64,000 nucleotides of DNA from Talpa occidentalis (taxonomy: Eukaryota > Chordata > Mammalia > Eulipotyphla > Talpidae): contig NW_023605083.1 in assembly GCF_014898055.3 (NCBI RefSeq), positions 93,211,483 to 93,275,482 on the forward strand, in the 5' to 3' direction. The notes beneath the pieces were generated by a model. It saw nothing but the letters and a program-made list of their open reading frames with translations, did no database searches and had not been told where the DNA came from. How positions within the stretch are numbered: position 1 is the first letter of the stretch; every line of letters starts with the position of its first letter. This document shows, piece by piece, positions 1 through 12,400 of the stretch. The position numbers and the translations under genes are program-made.

Positions 1-195
1 GAATCCACCAGAGCCAGAGCAGGAGCAGAGGAGGCAGAAGGACCGAAGCACACTGCTGAGGGGAGCAGCGGGTAGCAGGAGAGGTCTGCGGACCTTCCTC
101 CGGTGGCCAGGGAGTAGCCGGGGATCGAACGGCGCCACAGAGGCTGCGGGCAGCTTGCAACCCAGTGCTCAACCGCTGCGCCACCAGGGAGGCCC
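1..195 (-). mobile_element. tRNA-derived SINE, type A, cut by window edge
   Basis: The head side reads GCTCAACCGCTGCGCCACCAGGGAGGCCC at its right end, so the element is minus-oriented. The tail lies outside the window. Type A copies have GCACTGGGTACAGTCAGAAG near the tail in complete members. It is CpG-rich, suggesting a young copy. Confidence 0.85.
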
Positions 196-3100
196 ATATC
201 AAGCATTCTTTCCGATCACAATGCCATAAAGCAGAAATCGACCACATAAAATGGTAAAACTAAAACAAGTGGAGATTAAACAACATGCTGCTCCATACCA
301 TACCACTGGGTTAAAGAATAAATTAAAGCAGAAATTTAAAATGCTTGGAGACTAATGAACAAGGACACAAACTGTCAGAACTTATGGGACACAGCAAAAA
401 GGTTTTTTAAGAGGGAAATTAACTGCAATACAAGTTTACAAGAAGCAAGAAAAATCCCAAATAAACAATTTAACATTACATCTAAACCATTTGAAAAAGA
501 ACAAGCACAACTAAAAGTTAGTAGAAGTAAAGAAATAATAAATATTAAATCACAATCACAATTCTCCCCAAAACAAAAGCCCAGGATTAGATGTCTTTAC
601 AAGTAAATTAGCCAAACCTTTCAAGAAGAATTTATGCCCACTTTACTCAAAATTTTGAAAAAATCCAAGAAGAAGGAATACTTCCTAACATAGTCTATGA
701 TGACATTACCAATACCATAACCAAACAATGACAGCACTATAGGCCAAATCTCTGTTGAATGTTGATGCAAAAATTCTCAATTCAACAATACATAAATCAA
801 ATTCAACAATACATTACAAAGATCATATACCATGACCAAGTGGGATTTATTCCAGGGATGAGAAAAAAAGATGTTTTAACATGCATAAATCAATGATATG
901 ATACACTACATCAATAAAAGAATAAAACCCATCTGCTCTCAATACATGCAAGAAAGCATTTGATAGCATATAGTACCCATTAATGATAAAATTCCTAATA
1001 AGATGGGGAGAGTTACCTACCTCAACATAATAAAAGCCTAAAATCACAAACCACAGCAATAGTAACCTTAACAGTGAAAACTGAAAGCTTTCCCTTCAAG
1101 ATCAAAAGCAAGGCAAGGATGCCCACTATCTGTTTAATCTGGTATTAAAGGTTTAAGCTACAGCCATCAGACAAGAAATAAAAAGAACTCAGATTGGAAA
1201 AGAAGTGAAACTATCATTACTTGCAGATGATATATTATAAATAGAAAACCCTAAAGACTCACCAAAAAAACTATTAGAAATAAGAAATTAATACAGTAAA
1301 GTGGCCGGTTACAAAATTAATATACAAAATCTGTTGCATTTTTATATACAAAGGAGAAAAGAAATCAAGAAAATAATCCATTTACAATAATACCAAAAGA
1401 CTGGAATGCCTAGGAATTACCTAACTAAGGAAGTGATGGACTTAAGAACAAAAACACTAAGACACTATTAAAAGATACAGAACAAGACATAAAGGAGGTG
1501 GAAAGATCCCATGCTCAAGAATGGGGAGAATTAGTATAGTCAAAATGACTATTTTGCCAAAAAGCAACACATAAGCAACCCCTGTTAAAATTCCAATGAT
1601 ATTCTTCAAGAAGACAGAACAAAAATACCAAAATTAATATGGAACATAAAAGACCCTCAACAGCTAAAGTACTCCTGAAGAGAAAATGGAGGCATCACAT
1701 TATCAAATTTTAAACTATATTATAAAGCAACAGGAGTTAAATAAGGCACTGGAATAAAAACAGACACACAAATCAATGAAACAGAATCAAAGAGCCCAGA
1801 AATAAATCCACATATTTCTCAATATCTAATTATACAAATAAGCCACAATCATGGAGAAAGTTCAGTCCCTTTAATAAATGGTGCTAGAAAAACTGAACAG
1901 ACACATGTAAAAGAATGAAGTTGAATTACTCTAATTCAATGCCCAAAAATAAATTCAAAGTGGTTTAAAGATTTAGATATAAGACCAGTAACAATAAAAT
2001 GCACAGGAGAAATTATCATCAACACACTTCAAAATATCGATAATAGAGATGTCTTCAAGTATGCAACCTCTACAGCAGGGAAATGAAAGCAAAAATAAAC
2101 AATGGGAGCTGCCTCGAATTAAAAGACCTCTACATAGCAAAAGAAAATATTAGTAAATTAAAAGACATCCTACTGGATGAGAGAAGATATTCACACATCA
2201 CACAGCTGACAAGGGGTTAATATCCAAGAACAAAGGACATACTCAACTGAACAAAAATCAAGCAGCCCAATAAAAGAATAGATAGCAGATCTGAAAAGAC
2301 AATTTACCAAAGAGGATACTCAGAAGGCCAATATGTATGAAAATATGCTCATCATCATATTAATAATGGAGCTGTCAAGTCACCAATTGATTATCTCCAA
2401 TGAGGTATCATTTCACACCATGAGAATAACCATACATTAAAAAGGACCTATAACAGGGCTCCCTGGTGGCACAAGGGATTAAGCACTGCACTATGAAGCA
2501 ATCTGAAGCCTCTGCAACACAAGTTCCATCCCCGTCCCGCCAGGGATCAACCCACATGGCCAAGCAGACCTCTCCTGTCTCGCCCGCTGCTCCCCTCAGC
2601 AGTGTATTTCAGTCAGTCTGCCTGTTCTGTTTCCCACTCTCTCTGGTGACTCCTCTCACCCCCACATCTCTGGCCTGTGCCCCAGCTCTTGTATGCACAA
2701 CTAAATGAATCTATTTTTAAAAAAAGGACCTATACAACAAATGCGTTAGAAGATGTGGAGAAAGAAAAATCCTCATACATTGCTGGTGGAAATGTAAACT
2801 GGTGCAGCCATTTCAGAAAGCAGTCTGACCTCACCTTAAAAAACAAAAATGGAAACACAGCATCATGATCCAGCAATCCCACTTTTGGGTATCTATCTGA
2901 AGAATATGAGACCATCAACTCAAAAAATCTATGCTCCCCAATACTAATTGCAGCGTTATTTACAATAGCTAGGATCTGGAAGCAATCTAAGTGTCCACTA
3001 TAAAGAACTGGATAAAGAAAGTGTGATATGTCCACCACAATGTAATACTACCCAGCTGTAAGGAAAGATGAAACATAAATGGAAGGAGCCCAATGAATTA

Positions 3101-6100
3101 CTCTTAGCAAATAAGTCAGAAAGAGAAAGGCAAGTATTGGATACATATGAGTAAAATGAGGAATCAAAGTGTATGAACGGGCGAAATAATATAATTATAA
3201 ACTATCGGACACTGATAACCATAACCATAACCAGGTTTCTGAGACTAAGGGGGGGAACTAAGGGAGATTAAGGGAGGGAACAGAAGGTCTGGTCATTCTG
3301 CCAAGGCAGTAGGTGCTAGGAAATAAATAATAAATAGGAGAATAAACTTTGCAACAAATATACTTTGTAAGTTAATAGAATCAATAAGTAATAATTTTAA
3401 GTCTGATAGGGTATTCATGTTTATTGCTCTTGAGAAAAAATAAAAATAAATCAACATTTACTGGTTACCTATAATGTCAATTCAATATATGTAAGCATAT
3501 ATGTCATTACACACACACCTTCAGAAATAGGAGGGTTTCCAGTTCTCAAAAGTCAAATTATTTGAAGTATAAATTCTCCCCTGGTCTTACCTTGGCTGTA
3601 TTTTCACCATTCCTTTCATACCGAATTCGTTCTTGAATTTTCTCAGCAATGTCTTGTGCGATATGGCAAGTAGAATCATATGTGGTAAACCTGTGTCAAA
3701 GTCATAAGAGAAAAATGTTTAACGGTCTTTAAAAAAAAATTCTGCTTTATCTAAGTTTGAGTTTTTAATTCTAGTCACAGATTGAAACAGGGAGGGAAGA
3801 TAAGGGTAACACATAGCGACCACATCAAGTGTTGAATGGTACTCTCTCTGAGCCAGGTGCTCTTCTGAGTGCTTTAGTTGAGACTATCTCACTTACTCCA
3901 CACAAGAACACTAGGAGGTGGGTACCATTACCATCTCCAACTTACATGCACCAAGAGGCACAGTGACTTGCCCAAGTGGTACTACCAGCTGCAAAACAAG
4001 GCTGTCTACCTCAAAGCCTGTGCTCTTAACAACTCTGCAATTGTGGCAGTGATAAGGTGTTTGTATTCCTTCATGTACAAAACATTCAGTGTTGATGGAG
4101 GGCCCCCTGAGAACTATTCCTGGCACTGCAGATGATAGCAGTGAACAAAATGGGCAAAGTTCCTGCTTTCCAGGAGCTAAAGGAAGGGAGAAAGGCATAA
4201 AACAAATACACACAGAGTATGTCAGGTGTTGATAAGTGCTAAGAAGAAAAATAAAGCAGATTTTAAGACCTGAATTGTTTATTTTTTCAAGCAAAAATTG
4301 GGACATTTGGCCAAACAGCACTTTTCAATATTTTGTACAGGGACAGTAGGAAAGGCTGTTAATGGAATAGATCAGCACAAAGCTCCACAGGTCAGGATGG
4401 CAGGCAAGGTGAGGAAGCCAGCCAGGCACATTATCTGGAGAAGAGCTTCAAGGAACAGGTACTGCAAGGGCTGTTTATTCCACAACAAAATGCCCTGGGA
4501 ACAAAGGCCATGCATTCACTTGGCATCTAAGCTTACCTGAATATTATCCAAACAATTATGGATCTTCTATTTGTTACTCAAAAATGTTGGGGGATTTGTA
4601 GGATTCACAGCAAATTCCAAATAGTCCTTTATTTTTTTACTTTCTTTTCCTGTGTTTTATAGAAAATACTTAAAGCATATGTACACATTTTCTCTCTCCT
4701 ATCAGAAAGTCTGTTCCTAAAGAGTAGTCAAGGAAATAGGAAGGAGACTAAGAGGGAAAATTGGGTCCTGATCCCAGCTTTGCCACATTTCCCCTTTTCT
4801 CCTCCATACTGTCTGTCATCTGTGAAAAGAAGAGCCTAAGTCTGGCTGTGACACAGACCACACATATGAAAATCAATAAGGCACAATACACCTCCTGCCA
4901 AATGTATGGTATACCTGGAAGCACTCAGGCTGACAAGTTTCCTCTTGGGCTAAGCCACAAGGTTAAATCAGACCTCTCTTGCCAACATTCTAGACATGGG
5001 GAAAGGCTCAAGGAGCCAGCAAAGATGAAAGGAATAAAATGTGCCTGGCAGTTCTGCTGAGAGATGGCAGTGGGCAGGAGGGCAAAGTTTAAAATGATAA
5101 AGGATTAGAAGCTAGTTTCTACAGGGTCTTGAACACCAGCCCAGTAAGCTCAGACTTGTAAGACAGTTTTAAATCTGCAGAGGATACATTTACACATGGA
5201 GTGAGGCCTTAAAGAGGTTAGGTGAACTGCTGAAAGGCGCATAGGACAAATCCCAAAGGTCTTACCCCCAATCCTCATGTTCTCACTTTGAGCAGTGGTT
5301 CCAAAACTTTGCCATATATTGGAATAACTAGGGAATCTTAAAAAAAAAAAGAAAGAAAGAAAGAAAAAAAATTCTAGACTCCCACTCCCAAGCATTCTGG
5401 TTACATTGGCATGTGATTTGACCTGAACATGAGTTTTGAAAGCTCCCAGGTGATTCCAATCTGTAGCAGGGTGTGAACCACTGGTCTAACAGGACTCAGC
5501 AGCCTCAGTGTGGAATCCAGCACACAACACCTAAACTACTAGTTTAGGAAAACTAATCCGAACTCCGTTTACATAAATAGTTGGGAATGAGGGAAGAATG
5601 TCAAGAGGTCAACAGAAGACTTTTCAGCTACTCAACTCCACCACCAGTCACCAGTGTTTACTAACTGTAAGGCATGAGGCTATAAAGGATTGAGCTGCGG
5701 TACAAATGGAGAGCAAAAAAGAGATAGTTAAAAGAAAATCCCAAAGGAGATCAGTGAATAATCTGATATGACAAATGAGAAAAAAGCAGATGAGCAGTTT
5801 TCAGGCCCAAGTGACTAAGAGGATAAGAAACCATGAAGGAGACCTAAGAACTAAGATAAGGGGCATCAAAGAAGAATCCTGACAGAATTAGGCCTCTATT
5901 CTAGTACAAATCAGAGTGTACAGTTCAACTGACATATGTATAAGATTTACTTTAAAATATATGCAGTATAAAAAGGTATAGAGGGGCCTCCCTGGTGACC
6001 TAGGGGTTAAGTCTCAGTGCTATCACCAGTAAGGTCTGAGTTCAATCCCTGGCCAGGGTGATAACCCATACGGCGCAGCTGACCTCTCCTGTCTCCACCG

Positions 6101-8352
6101 CTGTTCCCCTTAGCAGTGTATTTCAGTAAATCACCTGTTCTGCTCCCCACTCTGTCTCTGGTGAATCCACTCATCCCCCACATCTCTGGTCTACACCCCA
6201 GTTCTTGTATACAAAAAAAAAAAAAGATGTAAAGGGCATTGATGAAATAAGAATGGCAAAATGTTGGTAATTACAGAAATTGGGTGATAAGGATATAGGG
6301 CTCACTTTACTGTATCACTTTATATTTTTTACCTTTTGTGGTAAAAAAAAATTTAATAACAAAAAAAAACCCCAGGGTCCACTAATTCCTTTGTTTTGTA
6401 TTAAAAAGTTTGCAAAAATAAAAGACCAACCAGAATATAAAACTATTAAAGCTTAACTGTATTTTTCCCAGAAAGTTTATCATCAACAAATAAGTTGCAC
6501 TAGCAGTAAAGTTAATCAACTTTAGCAAAGAATCACTCAGAGACAATCATATGCTTCTTCTATTAAACAGTGAGCTTTGATATGTGATTAAAATAGTAAT
6601 TTTTATATATTCCAGTTTTAAATATTAGAATACTACTCAGCAGTAAAGCACCACTGACCTATGATTTTCAATAGCACGGAGGCAAAGCCATAGTGGAGCC
6701 TGTTTTTTATAGGTTTTTCAACTCCCATTCCATTATCCTTTCTACCCTTCTGATCAGCAACCCACTTTGCTAGTAGAATGGAGTTTTCCCCATTGTTTAC
6801 TTTCAACAAGTGAGAAAGCCACTGAGTCAAACTCCTTGGGAGTAACAGGAAAAATTACAAGTGCTTTGTCAACCTTAACTGAAAGAGACTTGGGGTTCAG
6901 TGATAGCCTCCACCAATCTGAATAATGGATAACCTGGGAGCTCTCCCTTATCTCTTTATTTTCTAAAGCTGTGTAAAGTGGGGGAGTTTGCTTCCAGCAG
7001 GTGAAGGGTGACTCAGCAAGTACCAAAGACCTTAAAAATGTGCCTCCCCTTGAACCGAGTGGTTCTACTTTGGGGAAGTTAGCTTAGGAAATGAGATGGA
7101 ACTAAGGGGCAGTCTTTGCATTTGTTTAAAAAAAAAATACATAAACAAAAAAACCCTAAAATTACAAAGAGGGGAATAATTAAATTATGGTCATTTGTAT
7201 AATCTACTATCATGTATCACAAAAAAGTGTGTTTTCAGTAAATATTTAACACTAATGAAAACTATTCCCCATTTTATAGAACTATATACATTATGCATGT
7301 ATATATAGTATATATATTGCACAGATTAAAATCATAAATTCATTTTAGAAATCAATTATGGTTATTATTCCAAATGATGGAGTTCAAAAGATTTGGGGTT
7401 TCTTCTTTCTCAGCAAAAACTTTGTAAGTTTTCTCTCAAAGAGTATGTTATTGTTAAAAGTAGGTGGACAAAAAATTAGTGTTCATTCAGTCAAGCCATT
7501 GGCTCAGATAAGCTAGCTGCCAAGCAGGACTAACTTTAATCGTGCAATCCATTCTCCTATTATCCAGACTGTCTGCAACTTAAACAATTATAAACCATAT
7601 TAAAAATCAAAACATAACACATACACTCCAACAAGAACGTAACAGTCCTATAAACTATAGCACTATGTTCCCGGAGATCAGAACTTGTATCTTTCACCAT
7701 TCAGTCCTTGGATGTTAATTGCTGAATAAATTACTCTTATCAGCTACTGTTTACTGCGTGTAAGTTGCTGCCGCACCTGGTGGGAGTAAAACGCCTTATA
7801 AACAAATACATAATTTCCCATTGAGATTCCTACAAGTTTTTTGAAGGGTCCTTAAGATCTGGAGTCAACTAATTACTAACTGGCTGATGACCAGGGATTC
7901 TAAATCTCGATTTCTCCCCTGGGAAACAAGGGGTTCTCGGGATGGACTGGCATTCCACAAAAAAGGTTACTTCACTTTCACAGGCTCCAGGAAGCCTGCA
8001 CCAGCCTACTCCACAACCAGGATGGGCGGGAAATAGCCGAGATGAGACGCAGCTCGCAAGGAAGGTTAGAGGATGGGCACGAGTCCTCGCTTCCCAGAGG
8101 TCCACCCGGCCTCCTGCCCGGGTCACCCCTGCGAGGACCAAAGGTAGTGGGAATGCAGCCGAGTTCCCCTGCACCCACCTGCGCCCCGCTCCTCAGCAAG
8201 GAAAGGATCCTCGTTGCCCCTCCCCCCCTCAACCAGAAAGGCCTCCAGCTTCAAAGCCTAACGACCACCAGCTTCCCTGAAGCCCGGCCTCCCCCCGGGT
8301 CTCCGCGCGCGCAGTCACCCTCACCCGGGGCTCACCAGGGGTCTGGTGCCAT
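1..8352 (-). CDS. STX8: STX8 (syntaxin-8), 5' part of gene; coding exons 1 and 2 only
   Basis: Syntaxin-8 is a Qc-SNARE of early and late endosomes. It pairs with STX7, VTI1B and VAMP8 and is anchored by a C-terminal membrane segment. Only the first 39 residues are encoded here: MAPDPW from exon 1 (8336-8352) and FTTYDSTCHIAQDIAEKIQ onward from exon 2 (3591-3690). They form the start of the N-terminal helical domain and match human STX8 as I remember it. The SNARE motif and anchor lie left of the window. The two exons join in phase, with codon 6 (Trp) split TG/G. The intron between them is 4.6 kb. The gene is head-to-head with CFAP52, as in human. The call rests on residue-level recognition of both exons, correct splice sites and conserved gene order. 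Confidence 0.93.
196..3405 (+). mobile_element. Old LINE-1 fragment, ORF2 to 3' region, with nested SINE
   Basis: The sequence runs through decayed L1 ORF2 in order: the endonuclease/reverse-transcriptase linker, then a reverse-transcriptase stretch near 560-870 (AGCCCAGGATTAGATG and GGGATTTATTCCAGGGATG), and a C-terminal part with GGAAATGTAAACTGGTGCAGCC near 2790. It ends in 3' UTR-like purine-rich sequence around 3250-3400. Many stops show that it is dead. A type B SINE interrupts it at 2456-2721. The left boundary abuts the truncated SINE at the window edge. Confidence 0.8.
2456..2721 (+). mobile_element. tRNA-derived SINE, type B, nested in L1
   Basis: The head is GGGCTCCCTGGTGGCACAAGG, and the body contains CCCCTCAGCAGTGTATTTCAGTCAG. 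The tail is short and decayed. The target-site duplication AAAAGGACCTATA flanks both ends, proving insertion into the older L1. Confidence 0.9.
3591..3690 (-). CDS. STX8: STX8 coding exon 2
   Basis: This exon has 100 nt on the minus strand, with an acceptor ending in ACAG just right of 3690 and a GTAAGAC donor at 3590-3584. It completes the split Trp codon and then encodes 33 residues ending in RYERNGENTAK. That is the N-terminal helix region of syntaxin-8, which reads NQYERNGEKAPK in human as recalled. Frame and splice sites agree with exon 1. Confidence 0.93.
3815..4030 (+). repeat. MIR
   Basis: The string GAGCCAGGTGCTCTTCTGAGTGCTTT, with TACCATTACCATCTCCAACTTACA and GACTTGCCCAAG, follows the MIR consensus order. 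It lies in STX8 intron 1. Confidence 0.65.
5285..5485 (+). repeat. MER5-type hAT fragment
   Basis: CAGTGGTTCCAAAACTTTG at the start and GAAAGCTCCCAGGTGATTCCAATCTGTAGCAGGGTGTGAACCACTGG at the end are the MER5 termini. A poly(A)/GAAA run sits inside. Confidence 0.75.
5983..6225 (+). mobile_element. tRNA-derived SINE, type B
   Basis: The head is GGGGCCTCCCTGGTGACC and the B box is GTTCAATCCCTGG. The tail is pure poly(A). It is diverged in the body. The flanking repeats (AAAAGGTATAGAGG and AAAAAGATGTAAAGGG) are imperfect. Confidence 0.85.
8336..8352 (-). CDS. STX8: STX8 coding exon 1
   Basis: Read on the minus strand, the ATG lies at 8352-8350 and is followed by codons for Met-Ala-Pro-Asp-Pro and the first two bases of Trp. 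A GTGAG splice donor follows at 8335-8331. The exon sits in a CpG-rich stretch, as expected for a housekeeping first exon. The 5' UTR extends rightwards by an unknown length, and its start cannot be fixed from sequence alone. Confidence 0.9.
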
Positions 8353-8377
8353 CCTGCAGTCTCCGCCCCTCCTCGGA

Positions 8378-8386
8378 CACTTCCTG
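8378..8386 (-). promoter_or_regulatory. ETS/GABP-like site in STX8 promoter
   Basis: CACTTCCTG on the plus strand reads CAGGAAGTG on the STX8 strand, about 26 bp upstream of the STX8 ATG. ETS sites of this form are common in TATA-less CpG-island promoters. It is a motif match only. Confidence 0.35.
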
Positions 8387-8921
8387 CTCGCGGCAGCTGA
8401 CTACGGCGGCCGGCGGGGCCCATTCGCCGTGCCTCGGCCCGTGCGCGCCCGGAACCTGGAGTTTGCAAAGCCATTCTACATTAGGGCTGCAAAACTATGA
8501 TTTTAAAAAAGGAAAGCACTCACCTAGAGTACAGTCGGTTGGAGAAATCTACTCCAGCTTCGAGACGCAAACATTTTGGTGCAATTAAAACGAAATTGTT
8601 GCTGAACGAAGTCTAAGCATTTTCCCAGAAAATGAGAGCACCTCAAAATCCTTAGCAATTATTAAAATTTGATCCTGCTTAAAACCAAAACAACAAACAA
8701 AATACGGGGTTGTGGTGATAACTGCACAAGTAAAATATGTGAATTTCACCTCATTAAAGTTTGAAAAACTTTTTTTTAAATCCTGCTTCAAACAAGGGGC
8801 CCAATACTAATTATTTATTACTTTATAGACGGCTTCATCCGAGGAAATTCTCTGATTAATTTTTAAATGTAATTTATTTATTATGCTTGATTATATAGTT
8901 ACCAAAAGGGTCACAGGCTCT

Positions 8922-9195
8922 TTAAAAAAAAAAAAAGATTTATTTATTTATGCATACAAGAACTGGGGTACAGGCCAGAGGTATGGGGGGTGTGGTGAGA
9001 GGGCTCACCAGAGACAGTGGGGGAGCAGAACAGTCAGACTGACTGAAATACACTGCTGAGGGGAGTAGCGGGCGAGACAGGAGAGGTCTGCTGCACTATG
9101 TGGGTATCTCCTTGGCCAGGGATCGAACTCGTGCTGCAGTGACTGTGAATAACTTCATAGGTTGCGTCTTAATCCCTTGCGCCACCAGGGAGGCC
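8922..9195 (-). mobile_element. tRNA-derived SINE, type B, in the STX8/CFAP52 promoter interval
   Basis: The element reads from tail (left, TTTAAAAAAAAAAAAGATTTATTTATTTATGCATACAAG region) to head (GCGCCACCAGGGAGGCCC). Decayed target-site copies are GGTCACAGGCTCT on the left and GAGTCATAGACTCT on the right. It separates the two divergent promoters. Confidence 0.9.
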
Positions 9196-9348
9196 CAAGA
9201 GTCATAGACTCTCTACGGAGTGGAGGCAGGGAAGTTGGTGCCCCGTAATTTTCCAAAGCAATAGAAAGGGGGAAAAAAACCTTTTCTGCTCCATTAAGAG
9301 GGCAGAGATTCTCGGGGCGGGTGTGGATCTAGCGCGCATGTGCAATCC

Positions 9349-9359
9349 GTTACCATAAC
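9349..9359 (+). promoter_or_regulatory. Candidate RFX X-box half-site upstream of CFAP52
   Basis: GTTACCATAAC lies 54 bp upstream of the CFAP52 ATG. GTTACC fits the X-box half-site GTNRCC. The second half is a poor match (AACGAC instead of RGYAAC). The 11-mer is also a small inverted repeat, GTTA-CCA-TAAC. RFX factors drive many ciliary genes, so the position is suggestive, but binding is inferred. Confidence 0.35.
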
Positions 9360-9412
9360 GACCAGAAGACGCTGCCTCGCTGGAGGCAGAGAGGAAAGGA
9401 ACTCTCCTGCTG

Positions 9413-9482
9413 ATGGAGGACCAAATTTCCCCCAAGACCGACATAGCTGAGTTGGAACTTGAAGCCGTGATCGGCTTCAATG
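9413..9482 (+). CDS. CFAP52: CFAP52 coding exon 1 (residues 1-24)
   Basis: The exon starts [19 protein letters not shown] and ends after the first base of a Gly codon, followed by a GTGAGA donor. It lies 217 bp downstream of a SINE and is preceded by a moderately GC-rich leader. It is too short to be seen as an open frame alone, but it joins exon 2 ([15 protein letters not shown]) exactly as in the human protein. Confidence 0.93.
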
Positions 9483-12400
9483 GTGAGACTGCGAGCATGT
9501 CTGAGCTGGGTGGTTTAAGAATGCCAGGGGCGAGTGGTGCGTCCAGGGAGAGGGAAACACGGGTGGCACTTGGAAGGCAGAGCCCTGGCTAGGGCCAAGC
9601 ACGAGGATCCTAGACAGCCTCTCCTGCCCCAGATCCCGAGAGTCACTTCCTTGCTCCAAGTATCAGGGAGTAAGATGGGTTTTTCCAGCACCTAAAAGGA
9701 ACCAAATGCTTCCTCACCAGGTCGGGAAGGATGAGTAACAGTGCGCTGGTTAACCCTTCATCCACTAGTCAGCCCTCCCCCTGACTTTAAGTCCACGCAG
9801 CTCCCAAAGCTGCCCCGATGCTCTCAGTGACTACCTAACATCTCAAATCCCAGCTGGTGTACTAAGGAGAAAGGACTGGGCAGGGGACGTGTGCTTGAGC
9901 AACTTCTATGGAGAAGGATCTTACTTGCTAACCTGAGTTTTAACGGTGAGAAATTCAGTTACTGTAGAAGGGGACACTAGGGGGAGCTGGAGAGGAAAGA
10001 TGTTTTAGTCCGAGAAGACCTGGTCCAGCTCAAATCTTATTTGTGGCTGCCTGTTGTTTTGAACATTATGGGTGAAATGTCTGGTCTTCTTTATATAAGG
10101 GTTTGAAAAGATGGATTAAAAAATTTAGAAAAAGCAGCCTTTGAAAGAATACATTGTGATGCCTGAAAGCTTTAAAAGTGTAATAATGTAGATGCAGAAC
10201 AATCAGTGACTGAAGTTTAAGCACTTTCTAATATTTGGCTCTAGACTCTTATCTGTGTTCACTTTAATAATAGTCTCTGATACAAAGTGGGTAACTAAGT
10301 ACATCTGAGCTACATCTTTATTTTTTAATATTTTATTTTATATAATTCTTACATCATTTTTCATTTTTGCACAATGTATGCATTTTCATTTTGGTTATAT
10401 TCCCCATACAATTGCACTCCCCCTTATTTTGACCCTAATCCTTCCTCGCCCCTCCCCCCTCCCCGCCCTCTGGTTTATAGTTGCTTGTTGATTTTGATTT
10501 TCACTTTGTATTAATTAGTCTTTTTCCTGGTCCCTTATTTAGGTTTTCTAAATTCCTGCTATGAGTGAGACCATCGGTATTTTTCTTTTTCTTTCTGACT
10601 TATTTCTCTGAGCATGATCCTTTCTATGAGCTACATCTTTAAAGCTGATTATAAGATCATTGGTAGAAGAAGCAAATGGTCTGTAGTAAGTGCAAAGGGA
10701 GACCTTAGTGACCACATAAAATCTCACCTATAAAGCCCTGCAACTGAATTCATGCTGTTTTGTAGAGTTAAAGAGTAAATAAAGGGTCAGTTATATCTGG
10801 GTCCTCCATGGCGATTACAAATTATCTTGAACTTTTAAAATAACCCAAATTAATTGGATTGTTTTTACCTTGTTTTTTGTAACAGTTTATATTTTTTCAT
10901 ATAGTCAAATATGCATTTACTTAGAACCATTATGAGTCAAATGGTATGTCCTACATTGAGAATACAGCAATAAACCCATAGCCATATTTTAAAAGAAGAG
11001 TTTAGAAAATTGGAAAACACCATGAAACCAAAAGAAAACTAAGCATTTATATGTCCCAAAGATATCACTAAACTTCTGGTGTGTTTCTTTCAAATATATA
11101 TTTACATATAAATGTGTTTTTAAATAAAAGCTTATTCATACTGTAGATATTCTTTTATGATCAGACTTTTCCCTACTTACAGTCTGCCATGTAATTGTTC
11201 ATTAGCCATAAGTATACTGTATGCCTTAATTTTCATACAATATTTTAATATAGTATTCAATTGTGTAGATATGCCATATTTAAACACTTCCCTGTTATTA
11301 TGCAGTTAGCATCACTTCCTTTTTTGCATTTATTTTTAAATGCTACAAAATTCATCTGCATAGCTAAATCTTTTCATTCTTTAACTTTGTCCCTTAGGAT
11401 AAATTTTGAGTACATCTATTTTTTTTTCTTCCTTAAAATATACCCCATTGAGGATGCACAGAGTTATCTAGTCAAGAATTATCTAGATTCACTTGTAATT
11501 AAAGATTTAATTTGAAATAATTGTAGATTCACAGGCAATGATAAAAAATAATATATAGAGGATCCCATGTATGCCTCACCCAGCTTCCCCCAGTGTTAAC
11601 ATCTTGCAACATCATAACCAGGAAATCAATATAAATTTAATCCACTAGGCTTGCTTAGATTTCACTGATTTTACAAATGAACTCATTTGTGTTCATGGTT
11701 TTTTTTTTAAAGATTTATTTATTTATGCATACAAGAGCTGGGATACAGGCCAGAGATGGGGAGGGTGAGAGGATTCACCAGAGACAGAGTGGGGAACAGA
11801 ACAGGCAGACTGAATACACTGCAGGCAAGTCAGGAGAGGTCTGCAGCACCATGTGAGTTGCTCCCTGGCCAGCCGGGGATGGAACTCATGCTGCAGAGGC
11901 TGCAGATTGCTTCATAGTACAGTGCTTAACCCCTTGTGCCACAAGGGAGGCCCATTTGTGTTCATTTATATCTAGTTCAATGCAATTTTATTGCATGTAT
12001 ATTTGTGTGATCACCTCCATTGTCAAGACACTGGACAGTAGAACAACACTGAGGATCCCTTGTCATAACCACACTTGCATTCTGACCCTTTACCCCCACC
12101 TCCCACTGCTCTGACCCCTGGAAACCACCAAGCTGTTTATCTCTTTAATTTTGTTATTTCAAGAATGTTACAGTAATGGAATCACACTATCTTACATTGG
12201 AGTGACTTTTTTCACTCAACTTAGTTCTCTGGAGATTCATCCAAGATTCATCTTTGTATCAAAAGTTTCTTTTTATTGCCAAGTAGCTTTCTATGTATGG
12301 ATGTAATTTGTTTATGATTTACCTGTTGAACATTTAGATTGTTTTCACCTTTTAGCTGTCATGAATAAAGCTGCTATAGATATTCATCTCATGTAAACTT

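Larger units (their letters stand above)
3691..8335 (-). other. STX8: STX8 intron 1
   Basis: It contains a MIR, a MER5 fragment, a type B SINE and, near 4100-4270, an old repeat with the string AGCAGTGAACAAAATGGGCAAAG. The rest is AT-rich and unremarkable until the CpG island at the right. No further exon is recognised. Confidence 0.7.
8040..8470. promoter_or_regulatory. STX8: CpG-rich STX8 promoter and first-exon region
   Basis: This is a GC-rich, CpG-dense stretch in otherwise AT-rich DNA, and it surrounds STX8 exon 1. It contains CCGCCCCTCC-type GC boxes and an ETS-like CACTTCCTG. It extends mostly into STX8 intron 1. By position it is the STX8 promoter; the transcription start site itself is not visible. 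Confidence 0.7.
8353..9412. promoter_or_regulatory. Divergent STX8/CFAP52 promoter interval
   Basis: Only 1,060 bp separate the two start codons. The left part is the CpG-rich STX8 promoter and its upstream DNA. The middle (8922-9195) is a minus-strand SINE. The last 217 bp before CFAP52 are moderately GC-rich and hold the X-box candidate. Without the SINE the two starts would be under 0.8 kb apart, consistent with an ancestral bidirectional promoter. Confidence 0.6.

Noticed and set aside
355..606. 83-codon frame near the left edge
   Set aside because: It is part of a decayed L1 ORF2 with many stops on either side.
2466..2708. Open frames with [17 protein letters not shown] peptides, repeated many times in the window
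   Set aside because: They are readings through copies of the SINE and not protein genes.
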